From an uncultured Candidatus Melainabacteria bacterium (lineage in GTDB: Bacteria; Cyanobacteriota; Vampirovibrionia; Gastranaerophilales; Gastranaerophilaceae): DNA of 64,000 nt. Within the stretch, counting starts at the first letter, position 1. Each line of letters begins with the position of its first letter. The notes under the pieces are model-generated. The model did no database searches, had not been told where the DNA came from, and saw only the letters and a list, made by a program, of their open reading frames with translations. The stretch spans positions 124,001-188,000 of the forward strand of contig CAKVIG010000003.1 in NCBI GenBank assembly GCA_934754515.1, written 5' to 3'. Of the stretch, positions 25,487-34,480 are shown in pieces. Both the position numbers and the translations under genes were made by a program.

Positions 25487-27223
25487 ATGTTAAAAGATTT
25501 TTTTCTAAACGAAGTTAAACAAGGCATTACAAAAGCCATAGAAGCAAACGAGCTTGGACAAATGAGTGCAGAAAGTGAATACTCTCTCATTATGGAAAAA
25601 CCAAAAAATCCTGATTTTGGGGATTTTGCGGTAAATGTTTCATCTTTAGCACGTTCTGCAAAAATCGCACCACCTATGATTGCAAACGCTATTGTAAAAC
25701 ATCTTTCAAATAAAGATTATTCAGTTTCTGTTGTTGGTGGTTTTATTAACTTCAAGATTGAAAATTCACTTTTGGCAAATGCTGTTGCAGAAGTTTTAGC
25801 AAAAAAAGAAAACTACGGACGTCCTGAAAATGTTCCGACTGAAAAAATCTTATTAGAATATGTTTCAGCAAACCCAACAGGACCTTTCCACATCGGTCAC
25901 GGACGTTGGGCAGCTATGGGAAGTGCTTTGGCTAATTTGCTAAAATTCTACGGACACGAAGTTTATCAAGAATTTTATATCAATGATGCAGGAAGCCAAA
26001 TTAACAAACTTGGCAATTCTTTAAAAATAAGAGTTAAGCAAGAATTGGGCGAAAACGTAGATTTTCCGACTGATGAAATTGAAAGAAAGAATTTCTATCC
26101 CGGAGATTATTTGATTCCGGTTGCTAAAAAATTCTTAGAAGAAAAAATTGCGGATGTAAAATCAGGTGCAGATGTTGACGCGTTAGACGTTAAAATTTTC
26201 TCTGATTTTGCAAAAAAAGAAATGGAAGCTTGCCAAAAGAAATTGTTGGAAGATTTTAGAGTTCATTTTGATAACTTTTATTCAGAACTTGATTTACATA
26301 AATCAGGAAAAGTTGAAGAAAGTTACAAAGAACTTGTATCTAAAGGTATGTTGTACGAAAAAGAAGGTGCAATGTGGTTTAAGTCTTCTGAATTCGGCGA
26401 TGACCAAGATAGAGTTATTAAAAAAGCTGACGGCTCAAATACATACTTAACTGCCGATATTGCTTACCACATCGATAAACTAAGACGCGGATATGACAGA
26501 TTAATCAACATTTGGGGCGCAGACCACCACGGTTATGTTGCTCGTGTTAAAGCATCAATAGAAGCTTTAGGCTATGACCCTAAGAAATTAGAAGTATTGT
26601 TAGGACAGCTTGTAAACCTTGTTGTAAACGGCGAAGAAGTTCGTATGGGCAAACGTAAAAACATGGTTACATTAGATGATTTGATTGAAGAAGTTGGAAT
26701 TGATGCAACTCGCTATTGGATGGAAATGCGTAACATTGATATGACGCTTGATTTCGATATCGAGCTTGCAAAGCGTTCAACTGACGAAAACCCTGTATTT
26801 TACGTTCAATACGCTTATGCAAGAGTTTGCTCAATTTTGAGAAACGCAGTAAATGAAAGACTTAATGCAGAAACAGGTGAAAAAACTCCGGCACCTATGA
26901 CTCAAGCAGAATTGGATGATTTGATTAATAATTTCGATAAAAATATTATTTTGAAAACCGCTGACAGTGCAAAATCATTGATCTTGAAGTTGGAAGAATT
27001 CAAATCCGTAATCGTTCTTTCTGCACAAAACAGAACCGTTTACACGATTTGCAGATATGTTCAAGAGCTTGCGGCTGAATTTCATTCATTCTATAACTCA
27101 AACAGAGTTATTTGTGATGATAAAGAGTTGATGAAATCAAGATTAGCATTGATGGTTGCAATCAAGACAACATTAAAAAATGCGCTTGATATTTTGGCTG
27201 TTTCAGCACCTGAAAAAATGTAA
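25487..27223 (+). CDS. argS: Arginyl-tRNA synthetase
   Basis: This class I synthetase charges tRNA-Arg. It has 578 residues. The N-terminal Add-1 domain is followed by the HIGH box in TGPFHIGHGRWAAMG (near 133), NDAGSQINKLGNSL and YHIDKLRRGYDRLINIWGAD. The KMSKS position reads RMGKRKNMV (near 385), as in many ArgRS that lack a canonical KMSKS. The C-terminal helical domain ends ILAVSAPEKM. GAGG lies seven bases before the ATG. A terminator closes the single-gene unit. Confidence 0.97.
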   Translation: MLKDFFLNEVKQGITKAIEANELGQMSAESEYSLIMEKPKNPDFGDFAVNVSSLARSAKIAPPMIANAIVKHLSNKDYSVSVVGGFINFKIENSLLANAVAEVLAKKENYGRPENVPTEKILLEYVSANPTGPFHIGHGRWAAMGSALANLLKFYGHEVYQEFYINDAGSQINKLGNSLKIRVKQELGENVDFPTDEIERKNFYPGDYLIPVAKKFLEEKIADVKSGADVDALDVKIFSDFAKKEMEACQKKLLEDFRVHFDNFYSELDLHKSGKVEESYKELVSKGMLYEKEGAMWFKSSEFGDDQDRVIKKADGSNTYLTADIAYHIDKLRRGYDRLINIWGADHHGYVARVKASIEALGYDPKKLEVLLGQLVNLVVNGEEVRMGKRKNMVTLDDLIEEVGIDATRYWMEMRNIDMTLDFDIELAKRSTDENPVFYVQYAYARVCSILRNAVNERLNAETGEKTPAPMTQAELDDLINNFDKNIILKTADSAKSLILKLEEFKSVIVLSAQNRTVYTICRYVQELAAEFHSFYNSNRVICDDKELMKSRLALMVAIKTTLKNALDILAVSAPEKM

Positions 27224-27246
27224 AATTTAATTATATGTAATAAAAC

Positions 27247-27275
27247 AAAAAATGCGCTCATAAAGCGCATTTTTT
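27247..27275 (+). terminator. Terminator after argS
   Basis: AAAAAATGCGC / GCGCATTTTTT with a seven-base loop lies 24 bases after the argS stop. Confidence 0.9.
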
Positions 27276-27290
27276 GTTGTTATAGATTTT

Positions 27291-27331
27291 CACCTCACCC
27301 TAGCCCTCTCCTGTAAGGAGAGGGAATAACC
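27291..27331. repeat. CACCTCACCC-family palindromic repeat
   Basis: This copy reads CACCTCACCCTAGCCCTCTCC then TGTAAGGAGAGGGAATAAC. It sits between the argS terminator and the end of the sigma-factor gene. Confidence 0.85.
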
Positions 27332-27416
27332 TAAAGTCGTTCAATTAATATAAATTTGAAAAATCTTATATGTACAAATAAATAAGTCTCGCTAATTTTC
27401 TCTCCTTAAGAACAAA

Positions 27417-28295
27417 TTAATCCGCATAACAAGCCAAAACCAAATTGTTTCTTAATTTATTCAAAGCTCTAGCTTCAGTTTGACGAATACATTCTTTTGT
27501 AACACCATACATTTTGCCGATTTCTTCCAATGTAGTTTTAGCAAAATTACCTAAACCAAAACGCATTTTAATAACAGTTTGTTCTCTATCCTTCAAAGTT
27601 GAAACAACATTACTCAAATCATTTTTCAACTGTTCGTACTCAATATTTTCTTCAACATTGGTATTTTCATCTTCCAAAACATCTGCAACATTTAATTCAC
27701 TGCCGTTTTTACCGTCAAAACTGCCTTCAATAGAAACTGTTGTTGAATAAGCAGATAAATATGTATCAATTTTTTCAGGTTCTAAGTTCATTTTTTCGGC
27801 AACATCTTTATTTGTTACTTGGCAGTTGTAAGCTCTTTCCATTTCAGCTTTTACTTTTGAGAATTTTGATAAAGTTTCTTGGATGTATACAGGAATTTTC
27901 ATACAGTATGATTGTTCTGAAATTGCCTTAAACATAGCTTGTTTAATCCACCAGCTTGCATAAGTAGAAAATCTGTAACCCAATTCAGGGTTAAATTTTT
28001 CAACTGCAATCATCAAACCTAAATTTCCTTCTTGAATCAAATCAATCATAGGTAATTTTGCAACATGAATAACTTTTCTTGCAATTGTCAAAACTAATTT
28101 TAAATTTGATTGAACCAAAACTTTTTTTGCAACTTTGTCACCTGCTTTTGCTTTTATTGCAATTTCTTTTTCTTCATCTGCACTCAAAGATTTGAATGAG
28201 TTTGCTTTTCTTGAATAAGCACTGATTTCTTCACAGCCTGAAACGAATTTTGCAGGGTTTGATGTTGTTTTCATTGAGATAAATTGTTCTTTCAT
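27417..28295 (-). CDS. Sigma-70 family RNA polymerase sigma factor (RpoD-like, group 2/3)
   Basis: This 292-residue sigma factor has regions 2, 3 and 4 but lacks the long region 1.1 of a primary RpoD. Region 2 (about 62-128) includes LPMIDLIQEGNLGLMIAVEK and the -10-binding helix YRFSTYASWWIKQAM. Region 4.2 is TLEEIGKMYGVTKECIRQTE with ARALNKLR. AGGAG lies about nine bases before the ATG. A perfect 30-bp palindrome stands about 90 bases upstream and may be an operator. Its regulon cannot be read from the window; flagellar or stress genes are possibilities only. Confidence 0.88.
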   Translation of the reverse strand: MKEQFISMKTTSNPAKFVSGCEEISAYSRKANSFKSLSADEEKEIAIKAKAGDKVAKKVLVQSNLKLVLTIARKVIHVAKLPMIDLIQEGNLGLMIAVEKFNPELGYRFSTYASWWIKQAMFKAISEQSYCMKIPVYIQETLSKFSKVKAEMERAYNCQVTNKDVAEKMNLEPEKIDTYLSAYSTTVSIEGSFDGKNGSELNVADVLEDENTNVEENIEYEQLKNDLSNVVSTLKDREQTVIKMRFGLGNFAKTTLEEIGKMYGVTKECIRQTEARALNKLRNNLVLACYAD

Positions 28296-28382
28296 ACTAT
28301 AAGCTCCTATGGGTAAATGGGGTAATAATTTTTAATGGGGAAACGATACACGAATTAAGATAAACACATAACAACGTTTTCT

Positions 28383-28412
28383 TATATACTTATGATATAT
28401 CATAAGTATATA
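28383..28412. promoter_or_regulatory. Perfect 30-bp palindrome upstream of the sigma factor gene
   Basis: The half-site TATATACTTATGATA is exactly mirrored, with the centre between 28397 and 28398. It lies between the sigma gene start (28295) and the end of the patatin gene (28486). There is no T-run typical of a terminator, so an operator is more likely. Confidence 0.55.
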
Positions 28413-28485
28413 TTTCTCAATACATTTGTTAAGAAATGTTACACAAAACATCAGTTTTTTAAGATATTTTTACAAAACTTAACAA

Positions 28486-29664
28486 TTAAGCAGCATTTTG
28501 CAAATACAATTTTAAGTCTGTAATTCTTGTGTCAACAGTCATTATGACATCTTTCATCTGTGCTTCTAGTCGTTTTGCACCTTTAAAGCAAGTATGAAAG
28601 AACAAAATTGTTGAAGTTGCTTTCACTAAATCGTTTTTTAATTCTTTAATTTTATTGTAAATTTGCGGGTCAACAATTTCTTTATTTTCGCATAAAACAG
28701 TAAAAATATCTCCGAGCCACCATTGAACTTCTTCAACATTATTGGCTTTTAACCCCTTTAATGCTTTTTTTAGATATGTTGAAATCGGAGTATAAACTTC
28801 TAAAAGCTTTTCTTTTTTCTTTGGTAAAACTTTTTTAAAATAATTCATTGTTTGCTCGTAACCAACATTTATCAAATTGCGTCTGGCGTCTTTATTTAAA
28901 TTAAAATCTGCAAAAAATACATCACCCGTATCAATTCTTACGCAATCATAACGGTCATTTGAACCGAACATTTCAGTTACAAAATCAGTCGCAACATCCG
29001 TTACACAACTATAAATAGTATTAATAAACGAAATCGGATTTGCTTCATCTTTACTGTAATCACCTTCTAAACGAAACTCCAAAATTCGGCTTTCAGAGCT
29101 GTCTAAATTTTCAGATAACTTCCACATAGGAGATGCCTTCTGCAAATCACCGTCGACCAAAAACGAATCTTCATATTTATATGGTGCCATAAGTCCCGGC
29201 ATGCTTGAAGAAATTTTGATTGCTTGCGCGATTTCAAATTTTGGTGTAACAATTTTTGAAAACTCTTGTGTTGAAAATTTAGTCAAATTTGTGGTTATAA
29301 TTACAAGATTTTTCTCTAAATCCTCAAAGTTTATATTGCGTCCTCTTACGGTTTCGATTTTTTTAGACAAAAGCTCATTCAACCAATCTTGAAATATTTC
29401 GCCTTTTGATAGCGCAAAAGCTTTGCCAAATCCCAAGTGGATATCTTTAAACAGGTCAAAATTAACCTTCATAAAAATATTTTCTAATTCATAGGATTTA
29501 TATCCGCAAGCAACAAGAGATGCTATAACTGAGCCGACAGAAGAACCGCCAATTACATCGTATTCTATTCCAAGTTCTTCTAAAGCACGAATTGTGCCGA
29601 TATAAGCCATTCCTCGAATAGCACCGCCGCCGAATAAACAAGTATATTTTAACGGATTAGTCAT
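28486..29664 (-). CDS. Patatin-like phospholipase
   Basis: This is a predicted lipid acyl hydrolase with a Ser-Asp dyad, 392 residues. The oxyanion motif is FGGGAIRGMAYIG (11-23), the nucleophile elbow is GSSVG with Ser42, and the catalytic Asp171 lies in LVDGDLQKASP. The N-terminal 230 residues form the patatin domain. The C-terminal 160 residues are helical, Lys-rich and of unknown role. There is no signal peptide, so it probably acts on inner-leaflet lipids or on host membranes if secreted by another route. It overlaps the membrane-protein gene upstream by eight bases and is likely cotranscribed with it. Confidence 0.87.
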   Translation of the reverse strand: MTNPLKYTCLFGGGAIRGMAYIGTIRALEELGIEYDVIGGSSVGSVIASLVACGYKSYELENIFMKVNFDLFKDIHLGFGKAFALSKGEIFQDWLNELLSKKIETVRGRNINFEDLEKNLVIITTNLTKFSTQEFSKIVTPKFEIAQAIKISSSMPGLMAPYKYEDSFLVDGDLQKASPMWKLSENLDSSESRILEFRLEGDYSKDEANPISFINTIYSCVTDVATDFVTEMFGSNDRYDCVRIDTGDVFFADFNLNKDARRNLINVGYEQTMNYFKKVLPKKKEKLLEVYTPISTYLKKALKGLKANNVEEVQWWLGDIFTVLCENKEIVDPQIYNKIKELKNDLVKATSTILFFHTCFKGAKRLEAQMKDVIMTVDTRITDLKLYLQNAA

Positions 29665-31168
29665 TATTTTTCACCATAAATTTTAGTTTTTTACCAAATG
29701 TAACACTATCAAACATTGTTCTTTTATAATAATCAATATCGTGATTTGGTTCAATATATGAAGATTTTTCGCAACCTTTCTTTATAAAGATACCACAAAC
29801 ATTCCCTTCATAAATTTGTACCCAATCAGAATCTTGTTGTAAAACATTATAAACTTCAATAGACTTAAGTGGCATTAAAATCTCTGTCTGATAATTATTA
29901 ATAATATCGCGCCAATTATTTTCTGCGAGTTCATAATCACGAAGAGTTAAAAATTCTTTGTCGTTATAAACTTCTTCATAACGGCCATCCATATAAATCA
30001 GATTGTTTGGATAAAGTTTGTATGAAAAATAACTGCCCAAACCAAACGGCACAACTACATTGCCTTTAATATTATTTATTTTTAAGAATTCTGTTTCCAT
30101 TAAAGGGTATTTTTTTGCGTCACATCTAGGATAAGCAGGTGAAGATAGCGGAATTACAAACAAAGCAAGTGCGATAACGGCAGGATAAAGAGTTTTTTCA
30201 ATAGTTTTGAATATTTTGTGAAAACGATTAAATAATCTTAAAATGTCGGTATAACATAACGCGCAAATAGCAATTAAAGATAGAGAAAGTAATTTTACAT
30301 GCACTAAACCTGAATATAAGGTTACTACAAGTACAATTGTTTTTGTTAGGTCTAATTTCTTTTTAGAAATAAAGTTTGTGATTACGCCAAATATACAAAA
30401 TAAACTTGTAGGCAAATAAATCAAAAAATGTCTTTTTGCTAAAAAACTCCACCATTCAACAACGTATTTGCGATTCATTGTTGTTGCACTGAATAAAAAG
30501 TCTAAATACTTTAAGCCATAAGGGTTAATGATTAATAGTGGAGTCGAAATTGCAAGCAAGGCAAAGTTTTTTTCCCAAGGTCTTTTGCTTAAAAGTTCTC
30601 CTGCAAGATACATAAAAATTAAACCTAAACCTGATACAACACCGCCATGAAGGTTGTTCCATAAGATTACGATAGGAGGAATGAACCAAACAAGTTTTGT
30701 TGAATAATTTTTTCTTAGTTTTTCCATCAGGTATAAAAACAAGCTGAAAAAGAAGAAGCTGAAAAGCTGACAACGAACGCCTGATGAATTTAGATGATAA
30801 TACATCAAAAGAAAAGCTGAAATAAAAAGTAATGAAGTCGGATAAGCGTGTTTTTGAAGTTTTTGAGTTTTGATTACAAAAAACGCAGTTCCGAACATTA
30901 AAATTGTTTGCAAAAGTATTGTCCCAAATGCACCAAAATATTTTAGGAATAAATAAAAAACAACGCCAGAACCCCATTCATGGTCATACCAAGGATGAGT
31001 CGGTGTGTAAGATAAAAAATCTTTGAACGGCAAAATGCCTTGTTCGATAAAGCGTTCGCCAACGATTATGCGAGCGAAAAAGTCATAATCGTAGTTTGTG
31101 GTGAGGCAGGAAAGGATTAAGCAGATTAGAAAAATTGTTGTGAATAATAATATGTTTTTTTGTTTCAA
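29657..31168 (-). CDS. Polytopic membrane protein, GT-C glycosyltransferase-like
   Basis: This 503-residue protein has about ten transmembrane helices and a soluble C-terminal domain (from about 350). After helix 1 the loop DYDFFARIIVGERFIEQGIL followed by DFLSYTPTHPWYDHEWG contains acidic residues where GT-C enzymes (PMT/ArnT-like) bind lipid-linked sugars, so a lipid-dependent glycosyl transferase is the best guess. The likely start is a TTG at 31168. The GGGAGGGGG supplied by an adjacent repeat element lies about seven bases upstream and acts as the only Shine-Dalgarno sequence in sight. It overlaps the patatin gene. Confidence 0.7.
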   Translation of the reverse strand: MKQKNILLFTTIFLICLILSCLTTNYDYDFFARIIVGERFIEQGILPFKDFLSYTPTHPWYDHEWGSGVVFYLFLKYFGAFGTILLQTILMFGTAFFVIKTQKLQKHAYPTSLLFISAFLLMYYHLNSSGVRCQLFSFFFFSLFLYLMEKLRKNYSTKLVWFIPPIVILWNNLHGGVVSGLGLIFMYLAGELLSKRPWEKNFALLAISTPLLIINPYGLKYLDFLFSATTMNRKYVVEWWSFLAKRHFLIYLPTSLFCIFGVITNFISKKKLDLTKTIVLVVTLYSGLVHVKLLSLSLIAICALCYTDILRLFNRFHKIFKTIEKTLYPAVIALALFVIPLSSPAYPRCDAKKYPLMETEFLKINNIKGNVVVPFGLGSYFSYKLYPNNLIYMDGRYEEVYNDKEFLTLRDYELAENNWRDIINNYQTEILMPLKSIEVYNVLQQDSDWVQIYEGNVCGIFIKKGCEKSSYIEPNHDIDYYKRTMFDSVTFGKKLKFMVKNND

Positions 31169-31170
31169 AA

Positions 31171-31207
31171 AGCCCCCTCCCTAACCCTCCCCCATGGAGA
31201 GGGAATA
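31171..31207. repeat. CT-rich palindromic repeat touching a start codon
   Basis: AGCCCCCTCCCTAACCCTCC followed by CCCATGGAGAGGGAATACGC belongs to the same CT/AG palindrome class. On the minus strand its end provides GGGAGGGGG just before the TTG at 31168. The remaining bases to 31421 hold only the leuC promoter region, with TGCTAAAAT at 31387-31395. Confidence 0.7.
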
Positions 31208-31421
31208 CGCTTGCGATGTTTACTAAATTTTATGGTGGATACTCAATGCAACAAACCTATGAGCAATTCTCAAATTTATGTAGCTTTACCCACCCTACGT
31301 ATTGTTATAACAAGTGTGTTTAAACCAACGTCACTTCAATTATTTTAACATAAATACACCTACATATTTTTAATTACCTCTTTTTATGCTAAAATAATTA
31401 ACGAGTTTAGGAGATTAGAGT

Positions 31422-32663
31422 ATGGGATTAACATTAGTAGAAAAGATTATTTCAGAACACGCTGGTAAGCAAGTACACGCAGGTGAGCTTGTTATTTTAA
31501 AGGTTGATGTTTCTGCCGTTCAAGACGGAACGGGACCTTTAACGGTTCAAGAATTTAAAAAACTTGGAAAATCTAAACTAAATAATCCCGAGAGAACTAT
31601 ATTATTTATTGACCACGCTTCACCAAGCCCGAGAAAAGAGCTTTCTAACACACACATGGTGCTTAGAGAATTCCATAAGGAATATGGTGCTGTGCTTTCA
31701 GACGTTGGCGCAGGCGTTTGTCACCAAAGATTAATTGAAACCTTCGTAAACCCTGGTGAAGTTTTAGTTGGTGCGGATTCTCATACTTGTACTTCTGGTG
31801 CATTGGGTGCGTTTGCGACAGGCATGGGCTCTACCGATATTGCAGTTGCGATGGCTCTTGGCAAAACTTGGTTGAAAGTTCCAGCAACATTTAAAATTGT
31901 TGTAACAGGAAAATTTAGAGAAGGGATTTGCTCAAAAGATTTGATGCTTCATCTTATCGGAATGATTGGCGCAGACGGGGCAACTTATAAGGCTTTGGAA
32001 TTTACAGGTGACACGATTGACAATATGACAATGTCAGAAAGATTTACGCTTGCGAATATGGCAGTAGAAGCAGGTGCAAAATGCGGTTTGTTCATTGCAG
32101 ACGATAAAACAAAAGCATTTTTGAAGGAACGCGGACGTGAAGATAAATTCAGACAAATATTACCTGATTCAGACGCTGTTTACGAAAGAGTTATTAATAT
32201 TAAAGCAGAAGATGTACCGCATACGGTTTCTTGCCCGCACACAGTTGACAACACAAAACGCGTTGAAGAATTAAAAGATGTTAAGGTAAATCAAGTTTAC
32301 GTAGGTACTTGCACAAACGGCAGAATTGAGGATTTGAGAGTTGTTGCCAATATTTTGAAAGGCAAAACCGTTCATCCTGATGTTAGAATGTTGATTTCAC
32401 CTGCTTCTAAAGATGTGTTTAAACAAGCTTTAAAAGAAGGTTTGATTGATATTTTTGTAGAAGCAAACGCAGCGATTCTTGCTCCGGGTTGCGGACCTTG
32501 TGTCGGTGTTCATGCCGGAATTTTAGGCGACGGAGAAGTTTGTTTGGCAACTCAAAACAGAAATTTCCAAGGCAGAATGGGTAATACAAAGGGATTTATC
32601 TATTTGGCATCTCCTTATGTAGCAGCATATACTGCTTTAAGAGGTTATATTTCAGCAGAATAA
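31422..32663 (+). CDS. leuC: 3-isopropylmalate dehydratase large subunit (or homoaconitase-type)
   Basis: This aconitase-family [4Fe-4S] enzyme isomerises 2- to 3-isopropylmalate in leucine synthesis. Its 413 residues match the short archaeal/Firmicute-type LeuC rather than the 466-residue proteobacterial form. Motifs are LFIDHASPSPRKELSN, VGADSHTCTSGALGAFATGM, the cluster cysteines in VGTCTNGRIEDLR and APGCGPCVGVHAG, and QNRNFQGRMG. AGGAG lies about eight bases before the ATG. The small subunit LeuD is not adjacent, so it must be elsewhere. Homoaconitase or dimethylmalate hydratase activity cannot be excluded from the sequence alone. Confidence 0.88.
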   Translation: MGLTLVEKIISEHAGKQVHAGELVILKVDVSAVQDGTGPLTVQEFKKLGKSKLNNPERTILFIDHASPSPRKELSNTHMVLREFHKEYGAVLSDVGAGVCHQRLIETFVNPGEVLVGADSHTCTSGALGAFATGMGSTDIAVAMALGKTWLKVPATFKIVVTGKFREGICSKDLMLHLIGMIGADGATYKALEFTGDTIDNMTMSERFTLANMAVEAGAKCGLFIADDKTKAFLKERGREDKFRQILPDSDAVYERVINIKAEDVPHTVSCPHTVDNTKRVEELKDVKVNQVYVGTCTNGRIEDLRVVANILKGKTVHPDVRMLISPASKDVFKQALKEGLIDIFVEANAAILAPGCGPCVGVHAGILGDGEVCLATQNRNFQGRMGNTKGFIYLASPYVAAYTALRGYISAE

Positions 32664-32670
32664 AGTTATT

Positions 32671-32701
32671 GTCGGGTTCAATGACAATAGTTGAACCCGA
32701 C
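32671..32701. terminator. Hairpin after leuC
   Basis: GTCGGGTTCAA / TTGAACCCGAC is an 11-bp perfect stem seven bases after the leuC stop. There is no U-run, so it may be a repeat-derived or processing hairpin. A near-relative with a T-run stands at 59621. Confidence 0.5.
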
Positions 32702-32730
32702 CTACAAATCTAGGGGGTGGGGTTAGAACT

Positions 32731-33216
32731 ATGAACTTACTACTTTTAAAACAATTATCAATTCTAAGCGCATTTGCAGGCGTTATCTTGGGACTTATAA
32801 CAATCGTACCTTACGTAAGCTTTTTGAGCTTTATGGTTTTGATATTGTGTTTATCAGCGTTCGTGCTTGCATATCTTAAACAGAATGAATTAATCGGAAT
32901 TATTAGCGTTAGAGAAGGCTGTATTTTTGGGGCGGTTATCGGGTTTGTATCATTTATAGCGTTTTCAGTAGTTTATGCGCCGATAAGTATGCTTTTAGGA
33001 TGGTTGATTCCTTCATATACGCAGGGATTTTTAAGATTTTTTATGGGAAGCTTTGGTTCATTTATCGTAATGATTCTTCTAATGATTCTTATGGCAGGTA
33101 TAAGTGCTTTATTTAACGGTTTTGCAGGACTTGTTACTGCTTATGTTTATGAACTAATTACAGGTATAAAAAAAGAAAATAATCAAAATACCAGTGTGGA
33201 TTTTGAAATCAAGTAA
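32731..33216 (+). CDS. Small polytopic membrane protein, 161 residues
   Basis: I do not recognise the family. It has four predicted helices (about 8-27, 31-48, 61-90, 104-140), a Gly/Ser-rich GSFGSFIVMILLMILMAGIS segment, and a polar C-terminal tail (KKENNQNTSVDFEIK). The start is the ATG after a G-rich stretch (GGGGGTGGGGTTAG) that resembles the CT/AG repeats and would act as the ribosome site. It lies between leuC and mtnA on the same strand, but neither neighbour suggests a function. Confidence 0.65.
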   Translation: MNLLLLKQLSILSAFAGVILGLITIVPYVSFLSFMVLILCLSAFVLAYLKQNELIGIISVREGCIFGAVIGFVSFIAFSVVYAPISMLLGWLIPSYTQGFLRFFMGSFGSFIVMILLMILMAGISALFNGFAGLVTAYVYELITGIKKENNQNTSVDFEIK

Positions 33217-33315
33217 AGTTATTGGTGCAAAAAATTGCACACTACATTTTGGATAGCCCTCGCTCCTTGCGAGAGAGTGAAATGAAAGGGGCAAATAAAA
33301 TAACAGGAGAAAATA

Positions 33316-34371
33316 ATGGAATTTAAATCAAAAATAAAAACAATCGAATGGGTTGATACGTATTCAAAAATGGTAGATCAAACAGTTGTGCCTTATGAAT
33401 ACAAGTTTGTAAATATCACGACTGGCGAAGATATGTTTAATGCAATTCGCAACATGATAGTTCGTGGCGCACCTGCTATCGGAATTGCAGGCGCACACGG
33501 TGTAATTTTGTTTGCTCAAGAAGGCGCAAAAGAAATTACATCAAGAGAAGAATTTGTAAATTGGCTGCTTGAAAAAGCCGAATACATGAAAACATCTCGC
33601 CCGACTGCCGTTAATTTAATGTGGGCAGTTGAAAAACAAGAAGAAGTTATCAGAAATTCTAAATCTGATATCAATGGAATTATTTCTGAATTAAAAACAA
33701 ACGCAATTAAATTGGAAAACGAAGATATAGAAATTAATAAAAAAATTGGCGATTATGGCGCAGAAGTTGTTCCAAAAGGTGCAACAATCCTTACTCACTG
33801 TAACGCGGGTGCTTTGGCAACGGTAGGATACGGTACGGCTCTTGGCGTTGTTCGTTCGGCTTATGCTAAAGATAACACTATTCAAGTTTTTGCAGATGAA
33901 ACTCGTCCGCGTCAACAAGGCGCAAGAATTACAACTTTTGAACTTGCAATGGACGGAATTCCAGTAACATTGATTACAGACGGAATGTGTTCGTATTTTA
34001 TGAGTAAAGGCATGATTGATATGGTTGTAGTGGGTGCAGATAGAATTGCTGCAAACGGTGATACTGCAAATAAAATTGGAACTTACACGGTAGCGATTGC
34101 TGCAAAATATCACAATGTTCCATTCTATATCGCAGCTCCGCTTTCAACAATTGATACATCAATCAAATCAGGTGCGGAAATTCCAATCGAAGAACGTTCA
34201 CATGAAGAAGTTACTCATATCAATGGCAAACGAATTTGCGCAGAAGGTATTAATGTTATTAATCCGGGTTTTGACGTTACTCCGCATGAATTGATTGCCG
34301 GTATTATTACAGAAAAAGGTATTTTAAGACCTGATTATAATAAGTCTATTGCAGAAGCGTTTTTGAAGTAG
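33316..34371 (+). CDS. mtnA: S-methyl-5-thioribose-1-phosphate isomerase
   Basis: This enzyme isomerises methylthioribose-1-phosphate to methylthioribulose-1-phosphate in methionine salvage. It has 351 residues. Motifs are IVRGAPAIGIAGAHG, SRPTAVNLMWAV, the catalytic Cys162 in LTHCNAGALATVGYGTA, ADETRPRQQGARITTFEL and the catalytic Asp242 in VVGADRIAANGDTANKIGTY. Both active-site residues separate it from the non-catalytic eIF2B-like relatives. AGGAG lies seven bases before the ATG. No other mtn gene is adjacent, so it may serve a partial or MTR-type purine salvage shunt. Confidence 0.94.
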   Translation: MEFKSKIKTIEWVDTYSKMVDQTVVPYEYKFVNITTGEDMFNAIRNMIVRGAPAIGIAGAHGVILFAQEGAKEITSREEFVNWLLEKAEYMKTSRPTAVNLMWAVEKQEEVIRNSKSDINGIISELKTNAIKLENEDIEINKKIGDYGAEVVPKGATILTHCNAGALATVGYGTALGVVRSAYAKDNTIQVFADETRPRQQGARITTFELAMDGIPVTLITDGMCSYFMSKGMIDMVVVGADRIAANGDTANKIGTYTVAIAAKYHNVPFYIAAPLSTIDTSIKSGAEIPIEERSHEEVTHINGKRICAEGINVINPGFDVTPHELIAGIITEKGILRPDYNKSIAEAFLK

Positions 34372-34405
34372 TTAATTGTAATTACTTAATAAAAAAGCAG
34401 TTTTG

Positions 34406-34428
34406 TTTCGGTGCTATTAGCACCGAAA
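34406..34428. terminator. Hairpin between mtnA and the permease gene
   Basis: TTTCGGTGC / GCACCGAAA forms a nine-bp stem with a five-base loop in the convergent gap. An A-rich stretch lies to the left and only a weak T-run to the right. Confidence 0.6.
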
Positions 34429-34480
34429 TAAAGACGCATGATAAGTAGCTATAAGCTACACTATTATAGTAGAATTAAAA

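Noticed and set aside
25487..27223. Loss of the KMSKS motif in ArgRS as an anomaly
   Set aside because: Many arginyl-tRNA synthetases naturally lack a canonical KMSKS.
33691..34113. Antisense frame of 140 codons within mtnA
   Set aside because: Long antisense frames arise from codon bias; mtnA on the plus strand has complete catalytic motifs.
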